Under the pieces are notes generated by a model, which saw nothing but the letters and a program-made list of their open reading frames with translations, ran no database searches and was not told the origin of the DNA. The position numbers were made by a program, and so were the translations under genes. Below are positions 36,215 through 49,011 of a DNA stretch of 64,000 nucleotides, in pieces. Where the stretch lies: NCBI GenBank assembly GCA_942486035.1, contig CALNXK010000024.1, forward strand, positions 4,299,001-4,363,000, in the 5' to 3' direction. Position 1 is the stretch's first letter, and the number at the start of each line of letters is the position of its first letter. The stretch is from Porites lobata (lineage: Eukaryota; Cnidaria; Anthozoa; Scleractinia; Poritidae).

Positions 36215-39067
36215 GCAATTTACGCGCATGATTAATATATTTGATTGCACCTGGTAGGTAGACCGCGAGCGGTGGTCCTTCTTTCCACAGGGCCACGCGC
36301 AGCAAGTGAAAAAGTAGAATTACCGTGATTCAAAAGAAAAATAAGAGACTGCTCGCAGTCTACTTGGTAGGGGACGGGACGGCAAATTTTGTAAAAACAG
36401 GTTATCAAATTGTTTTCAGGCGAGCTCTTGCGATGGCTACTCAATGGAAGAACAGCTAACAAATGCGAGATTATATCACTATATTTTTAGCCCATTAAGC
36501 CCTGACAGTGATGAACAACAAAGTTCTCCTTTGAATACAACACATTTTACACATTGGTGACGAGAATGAAGGGACATGATCAAAAACAATAAATCTAATT
36601 AAAACTTCAACAAATTCTCCCACTAATAACAACAACTTTTATTTAAAAACATACTGTTCAAATTGAAGCTAACACAGTTTATGGGGCCGTGTACATATTA
36701 ATTAAAAACATGCTAATGAAAATACATAATTGTAATTAAAAAATCTATACCTAAAAAGTAAAAAAGTAGTCAATTCTTGTGTTATCCAAAAAATATAAAT
36801 GTATCAGTATTATTATATTGATTATTAGTCAATGAAAGACGAAATCACTGTCATTGAACATATTCATGATCATTGCAAGGGGTGATTCAGCTGAGAAATT
36901 GAGATTTTTGAGGGCTTGAGAGTTTATGGCCATTTTAGCGTAGGCTCTTGTGTCAGCCACGGAGGGATCTAACAAGTTCCAAGCATGGGATCCTCTGTAC
37001 GTGATGGAGTTCTTCATGTTGTACGTTTCGAAACACGAAACACTTACGCGATGGTGATGACACAAGTCGTACTTGTTCTTTCGCCTCTGGATTAGACGTT
37101 CTAAGCATGATGGAGTCATGCGATGAAATATTTTATAAATTAAAGTGGCTATCTTGGCCTTGTACATGTCAAATAACAAGTCCCACCTGATCGATTTTCG
37201 AACGTCTACAGAGGGTAAGTCTCGGGGCAGGTTATATATGACTCAAGCGGCTCTGCCATGTATAGATTCCAAAGCATTGACTTCATTCTTATTGGTGGCA
37301 CACCCCCAATTGGTAGCGCCAGACCGCTTATTTGTAGCGTAAGACCACTTATTCTGAAGAAAACGTGTAGAGACAACAAATGGATAAAGGATAAAGTATG
37401 GAATATTTTTTGAAGGATAGCTACCATACTTTACTTTGGAGATTGGAATCGGCGTTTTCTCCAGTCCATGATATCGCATGAAAATTTAAAAACGCACAAA
37501 CTTGTCACCCAGCTTACCGTTTGTTGACTGTCCACCCAGTTTACTACTCGCCCCGTGCCAGTCCCTTCTCGTTTTGCGAAGCCATGATGTTCCATCGAGC
37601 ATCAAATTCTCCAGTTTTGCACTGTTTAAGATGTTAAAGTTTATATCTCGTTTTAGAAGTAACCCTTTGGTCGGTGGAAATTGCCTCAAGGTCAGTGAAA
37701 TGAAAGGAAATTTTACATTAAACATGAATTTTACATTCAAGTTATAAATTGCTCTCTGAAATTTCTAAGTGAAAGCAGCAAGCTTTGTGAGGTTAATGTT
37801 ATCGGTAAAAATGCCTGGTTTATTCAGTTCTTCTCTTTTACTATTTTCACTAAACTCGAAGCACTACTCGATAACTTCAAGTCTAATTATTTTTTAGACA
37901 AAGGGGAAACAATTGAGGTAAGATTTTACAAACAAATTGACGGTTCTTAGTATAAAGTGTTTGGAGCGTAGTTTAACAGTCGTTTAAGTTTTTATAAACT
38001 CAAGATTAAATGATATCTTTTCGTTTTTTCGTGGGCATCCAGGTTTGGGCTCAACTTATTCCTGAACCATGGGAGCCACGGGAGGAAAACCGTGTAACTA
38101 TAAGTATAAATCCTTCAGATACAATAGAAAGGGACTTTTATAGCTAGTGAAAAACAACATAAACTTTCAGCTTGAGCGAGCCAAAGCGAAAACAGTCTGA
38201 ATCAGAACTGTGTCGATGTTGTGGTTCAAAGTTTTCTTCGCTTTGATAATTTTCAAAACAGTTTAAAGTTTGTCACAATATGAATCAGCTAACTTCATAC
38301 TTAGGAAGGGTAGGTGGGCAGATGTTTACCAGAACCTTATACTGATACACTTTTACTTAGATCGATTGTGGTCATCAATTTAAGGGAAAGAAAGGAAAAA
38401 TAACAGCTGATTGAAAAATGTGCCAAGGAAAAATTGAGCTTAGGCAGAAAATTATTTTTCAAGTGGAGAAATAAACTGTGGTCGGGGGTTGAGTATGAAA
38501 ATAATGTGAAGCATTGTCAGTCCCAAGCACTGATGTTGTTTATTAATTATTTCAACAGCAAAGATGTTTTTGCATGTACCAATTAACTATTCGGGTTGTG
38601 AATTCTAAATCATTCTTAATAATATAGAACACCCTTAAGTTCTAAACATTGCATTCATGACTTTCAAGACATGAATTTAGATGTTAGAGCTGCAGATTCC
38701 AACTTCAATCAGGCAGAAATTTGAGATAGTAATTCTGGCTGGCATTAAAGTAAGCAAGGTTTTATTCCTCTAGATCAAAAACTTGACTGTCCCTCAAAGA
38801 CTTTTGTCATCTGTTATGAAACCAATTGTTTTTCCCTATATGCTGTACCAGTAAAGATCATAAATTTGTCAATAGCATATACATACTTTGTTAATTAATT
38901 TCAGGGCAGCCTTTCAAATACTGAGTATCTAACATTCAACTTGAGAAGCTCGGAACAAAAAAAACAAGGAACAGGAGTTATCTCTAGAAATGTTGTAACT
39001 TAAAGTACAAAACATTTATATGGCAGTTCATAATAATATTGTTATTGTTGTTGGATTACAAAAATAA
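36215..39067. repeat. Downstream spacer repeat, unit 1 (after copy 3)
   Basis: Nearly identical to 42719-47718 (apart from inserts) and 53821-57214. It includes the LINE fragment, a conserved segment at 37745-38130, and an A/T-rich stretch to the next upstream block. Small open frames within it (for example 37145-37342 and 37502-37747) are not supported as genes. Confidence 0.8.
36624..37190 (-). mobile_element. 5'-truncated LINE 3' end, copy in unit 1
   Basis: On the minus strand an open frame (about 37179-36829) reads as the C-terminal end of a non-LTR reverse transcriptase: IYKIFHRMTPSCLERL, then HHHRVSVSCFETYNMKNS and TYRGSHAWNLLD. The 3' tail (complement of 'ataacaacaacttttattta') contains an AATAAA. 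It was inherited by duplication in units 2 and 3. Confidence 0.7.
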
Positions 39068-40422
39068 CTCGCCGTCCCAACTGGGCTAGCCTGCGTCGCA
39101 GGACACTCTAAACCGCCTGGATAACTAACAGTGCGTATATAGGGTGTAGTTGCCGAGTTGTACTAAATGGATTATGGTAACAGAGGAAGATCATTTCCAG
39201 GATTCTAATTCTAGTTCCCCGGACAGACAGAGAACGAAAAATCAAAAATATACTTGAGAGGAATGTGATTTATACGTAAGAACAGAGTCGATCTTGATCA
39301 ATTCCCTCCTGCATTTTTTTGAGCATGACACGTGGCCATGTCCTTCAAAGGTAAATTCTGCTGTTAGTATTTAGCCTAGTTTCTGTAGTTTGATTTAGGT
39401 TCCTTTAATTCAGCAAATACAGGGAATCCTGCGTCAACCCAAGAGAGGATTTTACCTACGACAGCCGCACCAATGTTGTGTCATCTCAAAGTAAATTTTA
39501 GATCCGTTTACAAACAAAAGAACTCCGACTCATTAATACTCGTTGAAAGCTGTGTTAATTGAACGATTTTCTTTGTTTGCCACTTAGCCGAGATGAATCA
39601 TGTCAATGACTGTGTTTTTAAACACAGCTTGTTGCTTAAAAGCAACAAGCTCTCTCTCTCTCTCTCTGGGGTAAATCATGAAAGAGGCCTTCATAGTGGG
39701 GTATGCTATAGCTTTGTTTGTTTCCTGAGGCTGCTTGCTGTCGCCTTGTAGGTTAGGAAAAAATATCGCTGTCGCCGAAAGTCGCAGTCGATTGGCATAA
39801 ATTTCTGTGATACTCAATTTCAGATTTACGGCAGATACACAAAAGTCAGTATAAAGAGCCACAAAAGAACAAATTTTATTATAAACTTTCTCCCGCGCTG
39901 AATGAAAAGTTACGGACATGCATTCTCGCCCGAGCCCGAATTGAGAGCTTGAAATCTCACTATCAAAATAAATAAGCTTAACATGCAAATTTAGTAACAG
40001 ATTTTACATTATATAGTGGCCGGCAGAAGTAAAGATATACTCGGTACGGATTCCAATACTTAACTTAACCACCACTTTTAAACGCTACCGACCGGATTCA
40101 GATTGGGTCAGGCTTCTTGTGTAGCAAAAATGTTTGATCTTGCTATGAAACACTGAGTTTGTCCGTAAGTGATGTCTCCAAACTTAATATGACTATACCG
40201 ATACTATAGTAGACTGTTTACTCATTGCCTTGCATATTTAAGTCTGTTGCAAAGCTCACATCCGCCTTCCGATGGCCTTAGATGTTACGTCACAAGCGCG
40301 AAAAATTTCTCGTCCGAATTTTTGTACCTTCCGAGCTTCGATATTGACTTCACGTAAAACCTTTTTGTGGAGTATAGACAAAAGGTTGTTTCCTGTTTCA
40401 AAAGATCGTTCTTTCCTTTAAA
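39068..40422 (+). repeat. Upstream block of array copy 4
   Basis: Homologous to the other upstream blocks. It contains a (CT)n run at about 39652-39667 next to two short perfect palindromes (GTGTTTTTAAACAC and CTTGTTGC...GCAACAAG), a feature shared only with copies 5 and 6. Confidence 0.75.
40235..40242 (+). promoter_or_regulatory. TATA-like box of copy 4
   Basis: TATTTAAG at the conserved position, about 190 bp before the start codon. Confidence 0.5.
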
Positions 40423-42758
40423 ATGAAATTGTCTCTAGCGGTTACACCTCGTTTGACCATACGTTTCTTGGCTGTGACAGTGATGTTCTGTACTGGTCTG
40501 GTTCATATCCTCGCTCTTGATGATAAACTGGCGCGGAAACCGCGAGGAGAAGATCGCGTATCTACTGAAGGCACTGAAGTTGGTGGACAACAATCGCTGC
40601 CGTTCCGTGATCGAAGAACGGTGAAAAATAACCGAACTCCCAATTTGGCGGACTTTGCAAACCGGCTGAAAGATCTCGAAGAAAGGTAGCTAAAGGTATT
40701 ATGTTAGCTCGACGATTTGCTATCTCATTTTGAGAACTCAGTTAATTCGAGACCACAGGAACATTCTATTAGACACTGTTCATCAGTTACAATGTTCACA
40801 CCGTTTGTAAAATGACGGATTTACTAACCTCATTTCCTCTTCCTTGCCAAGCCACAACAACAGCATACGTTTGTCTCGAATGATGATCAGACGATTTCAT
40901 GAACTGGAGAAAAGGTTTGAGAAATGAAATTAAAAATTCACCATTGTTAAATAAATATAATTGCTTTTTTAAACTAAGTATACTTCGATTCTGAAATTGC
41001 CGTTGCATACTGGGGGAAATCTGTTCAATCTCTTGTCTAACGAAGCATGTGCTCAGTTTTCGACAGTTTGGCAACATGGCAAATCCCCTCTTTCGTAAAA
41101 TGTGTAACGGCGACTCCGGAGGTCAGGAAGCCGAAGGGGGATATTATAAGCCTTTAAAACAGTTTCAAAACTGTGCATAGGCTTGGGTCTCCTATTATAA
41201 AAGTACCTGGATACCCCCTTTAAACAGGAAAACGCTTTCTGTTGGCCGGCACTGATGAATGTTGAAGACTTGCAGCCCGCGGCTTGTGTGGGAAGATCAT
41301 GCAGTTTTCATATCCAGAATAGAATATCCTTCAGTGTAAAGACCAGAGTAATTGTCGATTATCTATAAACTGACTTGACGACAGTTTTTTTCCTTTCATC
41401 CACGCACTAATTTCCTAGAGCAGAAGAAGCGTAGCAAACACCACGAAAATATAAAAGCACTTGACTCTCGTAAGGCCCAACTGGTAGTTGAACTAGGGCT
41501 AAAGACACGAAGGTCCCCGTTACACTATCCCTGACAATTTCTATGTTTGACTCTTTTTTTCAGATTTGATGGCTTACTGCGATTATCTCCCCGACCAGCG
41601 GGGGAATCTTACGGGTCACTTTTGACCTACATTCTTGGTAAAATATGTTGTTCAATCCTATTGCAAACTAGTACGAAACTATAGCTACCTATAAGCAACC
41701 AGCGAGTTTCCTTATATAATATCCGGTAGGCAACATGAACAGCCGGAAATATTCAATTCAGGTGTTTTGCCCTAAAACTTCAGTCCTTTTAAAAACTTAA
41801 TATAAGCGATTTTATGTTGTCTGTGATTTAGTGTTTTAGAATGTGGCCCAAGAACCGGTGTGTAATTCATTTGGTAAATTTGCGTTATTTGTGAGTGGCA
41901 TCACCGAACCTCTTTCCCAGGGCTTCAAGTTTTCCTTAAAACAAAAAAAAAATGGTGGAGGGGCATTTTCTGAGCGAAAAAGTATCGGGGGCGAAGTTTC
42001 GACATCAGCGTGTTTCTTTTTCAGGACAACATATGCAGAACACCGGAAAGGGGCGAGTTGGACCACCTGGCCCACCTGGGAAACAGGGACCGGTTGGTGC
42101 TCCTGGGACACAGGGGCCTGCTGGTGCTCCTGGGAAACCAGGACCAATAGGAGCAAAAGGATCAAAAGGTATCAAGGACAAACGACATAGAGATCAAAGG
42201 AAAAACTGAAGCTTTTATAACACCAACTGTGAATGTAGGAAAAAGAGCAAAAGAAACTCCCCTTTCAACATACCAACATTTACAAGTTAGCCACCCGGCT
42301 AGCTGTAAACAATAAGTTCCATTCATCGAATTTCAGCTAACATCTTATTTCTTTTCTATGGTGTTTTTGGGTCTTTTGCAAGCCGGCCATTTTTCAACCG
42401 TTATATTCGTGATTTGTAATCGTCAGAATCCCATAGAAAAAAATAGTCTCGCGACAGCTCCAATTTTGAGCCAAATGATGTAATAAGTCGAAATTGAGTG
42501 CTTGGGGTCTTTTTATACTTTGTAGGAGAACAGGGAAAACAAGGAACCAACAAGTCATTCCCAGGACCTCCTGGTCCTAAAGGAGACCAGGGAGCAGTTG
42601 GAAAAACTGGAGCCCAGGGACCACAGGGTGCAAAAGGCGAAAAGGGACAGGATGGAGTTGGGACATCAGGAGTGAAGTACGTTCGCTGGGGAAGGACCAC
42701 ATGTCCTAGTGGTGCGCAATTTACGCGCATGATTAATATATTTGATTGCACCTGGTAA
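40423..42758 (+). pseudogene. Short-chain collagen C4-like, copy 4 (3' half deleted)
   Basis: Exons 40423-40685, 40852-40914, 41564-41637, 42025-42168 and the start of exon 5 from 42526 are intact and most like copy 5. Within exon 5, after SGAQ, the sequence switches at about 42718 to what follows 36219 in the copy 3 spacer. The rest of exon 5, intron 5, exon 6 and the 3' flank are missing. CGCA is shared at both breakpoints. The open frame runs on as FTRMINIFDCTW to a stop at 42756-42758. If expressed it would be a secreted collagen stub without the C-terminal domain. Most likely a pseudogene. The promoter region is intact. Confidence 0.85.
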
Positions 42759-42999
42759 GTAGACCGCGAGCGGTGGTCCTTCTTTCCACAGGGCCACGCG
42801 CAGCAAGTGAAAAAGTAGAATTACCGTGATTCAAAAGAAAAATAAGAGACTGCTCGCAGTCTACTTGGTAGGGGACGGGACGGCGAATTTTGTAAAAACA
42901 GGTTATCAAATTGTTTTCAGGCGAGCTCTTGCGATGGCTACTCAATGGAAGAACAGCTAACAAATGCGAGATTATATCCCTATATTTTTAGCCCATTAA

Positions 43000-43132
43000 G
43001 GGCCTGTTTACATGGAGTGGGGGACCCCGGTCTAGTGGGGTTGGTTTCTTTTGTTTTCACGCTCTGGGGGACACAAAACAAAAGAAACCTACCCCACTAG
43101 ACCGGGGTCCCCCACTCCATGTAAACAGGCCC
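43000..43132. mobile_element. 133-bp GGGCC-ended MITE with TAA duplication
   Basis: GGGCCTGTTTACATGGAGTG and its complement are the ends of an almost complete palindrome. TAA at 42997-42999 and 43133-43135 is the target duplication. The empty site CCCATTAAGCCCTG is seen at 36492. This is the signature of PIF/Harbinger-derived MITEs. Confidence 0.8.
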
Positions 43133-43260
43133 TAAGCCCTGACAGTGATGAACAACAAAGGTCTCCTTTGAATACAACACATTTTACACATTGGTGACGA
43201 GAATGAAGGGACATGATCAAAAACAATAAATCTAATTAAAACTTCAACAAATTCTCCCAC

Positions 43261-43815
43261 TAATAACAACAACTTTTATTTAAAAACATACTGTTCAAAT
43301 TGAAGCTAACACAGTTTATGGGGCCGTGTACATATTAATTAAAAACATGCTAATGAAAATACATAATTGTAATTAAAAAATCTATACCTAAAAAGTAAAA
43401 AAGTAGTCAATTCTTGTGTTATCCAAAAAATATAAATGTATCAGTATTATTATATTGATTATTAGTCAATGAAAGACGAAATTACTGTCATTGAACATAT
43501 TCATTGCAAGGGGTGATTCAGCTGAGAAATTGAGATTTTTGAGGGCTTGAGAGTTTATGGCCATTTTAGCGTAGGCTCTTGTGTCAGCCACGGAGGGATC
43601 TAACAAGTTCCAAGCATGGGATCCTCTGTACGTGATGGAGTTCTTCATGTTGTACGTTTCGAAACACGAAACACTTACGCGATGGTGATGACACAAGTCG
43701 TACTTGTTCTTTCGCCTCTGGATTAGACGTTCTAAGCATGATGGAGTCATGCGATGAAATATTTTATAAATTAAAGTGGCTATCTTGGCCTTGTACATGT
43801 CAAATAACAAGTCCC
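43261..43815 (-). mobile_element. LINE 3' fragment, copy in unit 2
   Basis: Duplicate of the fragment at 36624-37190, with the minus-strand reading of the reverse transcriptase C-terminus at 43810-43466. A 6-bp in-frame deletion distinguishes it from unit 1. Confidence 0.7.
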
Positions 43816-44956
43816 ACCTGATCGATTTTCGAACGTCTACAGAGGGTAAGTCTCGGGGAAGGTTATATATGACTCAAGCAGCTCTGCCATGTATAGATTC
43901 CAAAGCATTGACTTCATTCTTATTGGTGGCACACCCCCAATTGGTAGCGCCAGACCTCTTATTTGTAGCGTAAGACCACTTATTCTGAAGAAAACGTGTA
44001 GAGACAACAAATGGATAAAGTATGGAATATTTTTTGAAGTATAGCTACCATACTTTACTTTGGAGATTGGAATCGGCGTTTTCTCCAGTCCATGATATCG
44101 CATGAAAATTTAAAAACGCACAAACTTGTCACCCAGCTTACTGTTTGTTGACTGTCCACCCAGTTTACTACTCGCCCCTTGCCAGTCCATTCTCGTTTTG
44201 CGAAGCCATGATGTTCCATCGAGCATCAAATTCTCCAGTTTTGCACTGTTAAAGATGTTAAAGTTTATATCTCGTTTTAGAAGTAACCCTTTGGTCGGTG
44301 GAAATTGCATCAAGGTCAGTGAAATGAAAGGAAATTTTACATGAAACATGAATTTTACATTCAAGTTATAAATTGCTCTCTGAAATTTCTACGTGAAAGC
44401 AGCAAGCTTTGTGAGGTTAATGTTATCGGTAAAAATGCCTGGTTTATTCAGTTCTTCTCTTTTACTATTTTCACTAAACTCGAAGCACTACTCGATAACT
44501 TCAAGTCTAATTATTTTTTAGACAAAGGGGAAACAATTGAGGTAAGATTTTACAAACAAATTGACGGTTCTTAGTATAAAGTGTTTGGAGCGTAGTTTAA
44601 CAGTCGTTAAAGTTTTTATAAACTCAAGATTAAATGATATCTTTTCGTTTTTTCGTGGGCATCCAGGTTTGGGCTCAACTTATTCCTGAACCATGGGAGC
44701 CACGGGAGGAAAACCTTGTAACTATAAGTATAAATCCTTCAGATACAATAGAAAGGGACTTTTATAGCTAGTGAAAAACAACATAAACTTTCAGCTTGAG
44801 CGAGCCAAAGCGAAAACAGTCTGAATCAGAACTGTGTCGATGTTGTGGTTCAAAGTTTTCTTTGCTTTGATAATTTTCAAAACAGCTTAAAGTTTGTCAC
44901 AATATGAATCAGCTAACTTCATACTTAGGAAGGGTAGGTGGGCAGATGTTTACCAG

Positions 44957-45678
44957 GGCCCGGTTGCATAAAACCTGCACTTAAGTGCCCACTTAAGCAG
45001 GTCACTTAAGAATCCGTTATGGGTACATTTACGGGTGTTGCATGGAACACACTTAGCGCTCTCGTAAGTTTCTGTTTTACGTGGTAACTTACGGGCTCAC
45101 TTAAGGGCACACGTAACTTTGTTATAGTACTTTTAATTATTAATTTGACTCACTCTATTTTTTTAAATTAAGTTAACCATCGGTGAGTGTAAAGAAAGTG
45201 TCAAGTCGTTTCGAACACTTTTAAGCCTCTCATTCAAATAAAGTTTACATGAAATCGTTATTTTACTTCAATATCCACTGGAAATGTTTGTTGTTCTTCT
45301 TTTTTCTTAACGACGGCTTTAAATTGTACATCAGAGGTTAACAAAGCGCATTAGAACGGAATTACGTAAAGAAAAAACAATTTTTTTTCACTTCTCGGTA
45401 AAAGATCTCGTTAACTTTAGTAAAAACAGTAAGGATACGGGACCTACATAGGTCCCGTAAATTTAAGTGCTAATTTTCCCGTAAAAAAGGTTTTTTGCAA
45501 CACCGGCAATTTCTGTTGCATAAATGACACTTAAGTGGATACTTACGAAAATCGTAAGTGCAGTCACTTAAGTGAAACCCCTAAGTGGACCACGTAAATG
45601 ATTTAATGCAACTCACTTAAGTTAGGAGTACACGTACGTATACCCGTAACTGTTACGGGCGTTTTATGCAACCGGGCC
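44957..45678. mobile_element. GGCCCGGTTGCAT-ended MITE, first of a pair
   Basis: Ends GGCCCGGTTGCATAAAACCT and its complement, 722 bp. Rich in TTAAGTG and CACTTAAG motifs, with an internal hairpin GGGACCTACATAGGTCCC. CAG precedes and follows it. Non-coding. Confidence 0.8.
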
Positions 45679-45681
45679 CAG

Positions 45682-46378
45682 GGCCCGGTTGCATAAAACC
45701 TGCACTTAAGTGCTCACTTAAGTAGGTCACTTACGAATCCGTTATGGGTACACTTACGGGTGTTGCATGGAACACACTTAGCACTCTCGTAAGTTTCTGT
45801 TTTACGTGGTAACTTACGGGCTCACAGTAAGGGCACACGTAACCTTGATATAGTACTTTATTAATGATTCATTAATGATTTTTAAGCTAACCATCGGTGA
45901 GTGTAAAGAAAGTTAAAAGTCGTTTCGAACACTTTTAAGCCTCTCAAAAAATGAAATTTGCATGCCAACGTTATTTTTCTTCAATATCTACTGAAAATGA
46001 TAGTGCTTCTTCTTTTTTCACAAAAGTGTACATCAGAGGTTAACAAAGCGCATTAGAACGAATTATGTGAAGAAAAATACTTTTTTTCACTTCTCAGTAA
46101 AAGATTTCGTTAAATTTTGTAAAAAACAGTAACGATACGGGACCTACATAGGTCCCGTAAATGTCCGTGCTATTTTTCCCTTTAAAAAAGTTTTATGCAA
46201 CACCCGCAATTTCTGTTGCATAAACGACATTTAAGTGAACACTTACGAAAATCGTAAGTGCAACCACTTAAGTAAATTCCCTAAGTGGACCACTTAAGTG
46301 ATTTCATGCAACTGACTTATGTTACGAGTGCACGTACGTGTACCCGTAGTTGTTACGGACGTTTTATGCAACCGGGCC
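45682..46378. mobile_element. GGCCCGGTTGCAT-ended MITE, second of a pair
   Basis: A 697-bp relative of the preceding element in the same orientation, separated from it only by CAG (45679-45681) and followed by CAG (46379-46381). The empty site TTTACCAGAACC is seen at about 38327 and 56472. Confidence 0.8.
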
Positions 46379-46775
46379 CAGAACCTTATACTGATACACT
46401 TTTACTTAGATCGATTGTGGTCATCAATTTAAGGGAAAGGAAGGAAAAATAACAGCTGATTGAAAAATGTGCAGAAAATTATTTTTCAAGTGGAGAAATA
46501 AACTGTGGTCGGGGGTTGAGTATGAAAATAATGTGAAGCATTGTCAGTCCCAAGCACTGATGTTGTTTATTAATTATTTCAACAGCAAAGATGTTTTTGC
46601 ATGTACCAATTAACTATTCGGGTTGTGAATTCTAAATCATTCTTAATAATATAGAACACCCTTAAGTTCTAAACATTGCATTCATGACTTTCAAGACATG
46701 AATTTAGATGTTAGAGCTGCAGATTCCAACTTCAATCAGGCAGAAATTTGAGATAGTAATTCTGGCTGGCATTAA

Positions 46776-47396
46776 CCCATTCGCCCCTGAACCGCCCGTA
46801 ACCGCCCGTGCGGATCCAGGTCCTTTCTACCCTTTGTGACGTCATCAGTTTTAACGGTCAAGGACAACTTTCTTCGTTAACTTGTGCAGAGTGAAGAGAT
46901 CTTTCAAACCATACCAGAATGAGCACAATTCAGTCAAGGACACCGGAGAAAGAAGCAAAAAACCACGTGACAAGGACCTGAAAATCTCCATGAAAATCTT
47001 GTTCCATTACCCACCTACCTTTCCTTTCACCTAATCCTAAGATCCTAAAAGCTTTCCTAAAAACTCTTCCCACCAAAATGAAGCCTACTAAATGCCCAGA
47101 AAGAGAAAAAAAAATGAGGCAAGAAAAGCGAAAAAAGAAGGGAGGAGAGAAAGCGAAAAGTAAAAGTCAAGACTGCTGTGTCACTTTTAAACCCCAAAAA
47201 ACTCGAAATTTTGCTTTCTGGGCATGCCCGAACTTCGCAAGCTGATATTTTGCATCTGGATCAGAAGGCCGCGAAGTGTACGACCTGTAAACCGGTTTGT
47301 GGTAAGTTTTAGCTCTTTATAGCACGACAGTGACCAGAAAACTACTCGACTAGCTTCAAAACGCGTTTTTTGGCAAAATCTCCAGGAGCGAATGGG
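46776..47396. mobile_element. piggyBac-like MITE with TTAA duplication
   Basis: CCCATTCGCCCCTG at the left and CAGGAGCGAATGGG at the right, flanked by TTAA (46772-46775 and 47397-47400). The empty site GGCATTAAAGTAAG is present in units 1 and 3. CCC...GGG ends at TTAA are typical of piggyBac. The element is 621 bp and non-coding. Confidence 0.8.
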
Positions 47397-47718
47397 TTAA
47401 AGTAAGCAAGGTTTTATTCCTCTAGATCAAAAACTTGACTGTCCCTCAAAGACTTTTGTCATCTGTTATGAACCAATTGTTTTTCCCTATATGCTGTACC
47501 AGTAAAGATGATAAATTTGTCATTAGCATATACATACTTTGTTAATTAATTTCAGGGCAGCCTCTCAAATACTGAGTATCTAACATTCAACTTGAGAAGC
47601 TCGGAACAGAAAAAACAAGGAACAGGAGTTATCTCTAGAAATGTAGTAACTTAAAGTACAAAACATTTATATGGCAGTTCATAATAATATTGTTATTGTT
47701 GTTGGATTACAAAAATAG

Positions 47719-49011
47719 CTCGCCAACCCAACTGGGCTAGCCTGCGTCGCAGGGTACTATAGGGTGTGGTTGCCGAGTTGTCCTAAATGGATTGTAGTAA
47801 CAGAGGAAGATCACTTCCAGGATTCTAATCCCTGGTCCCCCGGAGAGACACAGAACGAAAAATCAAAAATTTACTTAAGAGGAATATGATTTATACGAAA
47901 GAACGGAGCCGATTTTGATCAATTCCCTCCTGCCTTTGAACATGACACGTGGCCATGTCCTTCAAAGGTAAATTCCGCTGTTAGTATTCAGCCTAGCTTC
48001 TGTAGTTTGATTCAGGTTCCTTTAATTCAGCAAATACAGGGAATCCTGCTTCAACCCAAGAGAGGATTTTACCTTCGACAGCCGCACCAAAGTTGTGTCA
48101 TCTCAGAGTAAATTTTAGATCCGTTTACAAACAAAAGAACTGCGACTCATTAATATTCGTTCAAAGCTGTGTTAATTGAATGATTTTCTTTGTTTGCCAC
48201 TTAGCCGAGATGAATCATGTCAATGACTGTGTTTTTAAACACAGCTTGTTGCTTAAAAGCAACAAGCTCTCTCTCTCTCTGGGGTAAATCATGAAAGAGG
48301 CCTTCAAAAGGGGGTATGTTATGGCTTTGTTTGTCATTCCCGAAGCTGCCTGCCGTCGCCTTGTGGGTTAGGAAAAAATATCGCTGTCCCCGAAAGTCGC
48401 TAGGGCAGAAAGTCGCTGTCGATTGGCATAAATTTCTGTGATGCTCAATTTCAGATTTACGGCAGATATACAAAAGTCAGGATAAAGAGCCAAAAAAGAA
48501 CAAATTCTACTCTAAACTTTCTCCCGCGGTAAATGAAAAGTTACGGACATGCATTCTCGCCCGAGCCCGAATGGAGAGCTTGAAACCTCACAATCAAAAA
48601 AATTTCCGGAGGCTCAAATAAATAAGCTTAACATGCAAATTTAGTAACAGATTTGACATTTTATAGTGGCCGGCAGAAGTAAAGATATACTCGGTACGGA
48701 TTCCAATACTTAACTTAACCTCCACTTTTAACGCTACCGACCGGATTCAGATTGTCCGTAAGTGCCGTCTACAAACTTAATATGACTATACCGATACTAT
48801 AGTAGACTGTTTACTTATTGTCCTTGCATATTTAAGTCTGTTACAAGCTCACATCCGCCTTCCGATGGCCTTAGATGTTACGTCACAAGCGAGAAAAATT
48901 TCTCGTCCAAATTGTTGTACCTTCCGAGCTTTGATATTGACTTCACGTAACACCTTTTTGTGGAGGATAGACAAAAGGTTGTTTTCTGTTTCAAAAGATC
49001 TTTACTTTAAA
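47719..49011 (+). repeat. Upstream block of array copy 5
   Basis: Homologous to the other upstream blocks. About 55 bp between 48753 and 48755 are missing relative to copies 4 and 6 (the 'gtcaggcttcttgtgtagc' segment). Confidence 0.75.
48829..48836 (+). promoter_or_regulatory. TATA-like box of copy 5
   Basis: TATTTAAG at the conserved position before copy 5. Confidence 0.5.

Larger units (their letters stand above)
42719..47718. repeat. Downstream spacer repeat, unit 2 (after copy 4)
   Basis: Second copy of the 36215-39067 spacer, very similar over its whole length. It carries four extra non-autonomous insertions (43000, 44957, 45682 and 46776) whose empty sites are visible in units 1 and 3. 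Confidence 0.85.

Noticed and set aside
37145..37747. Small plus-strand open frames in the downstream spacer, repeated in units 2 and 3
   Set aside because: They recur only because the spacer is duplicated. There are no splice sites, no domain and no sign of codon-level conservation.
44341..44574. 77-codon open frame (also at 55863) with an identical protein in two spacer units
   Set aside because: The frame is near-identical because the duplication is recent. In unit 1 the corresponding region has no matching start, and no domain is recognised.
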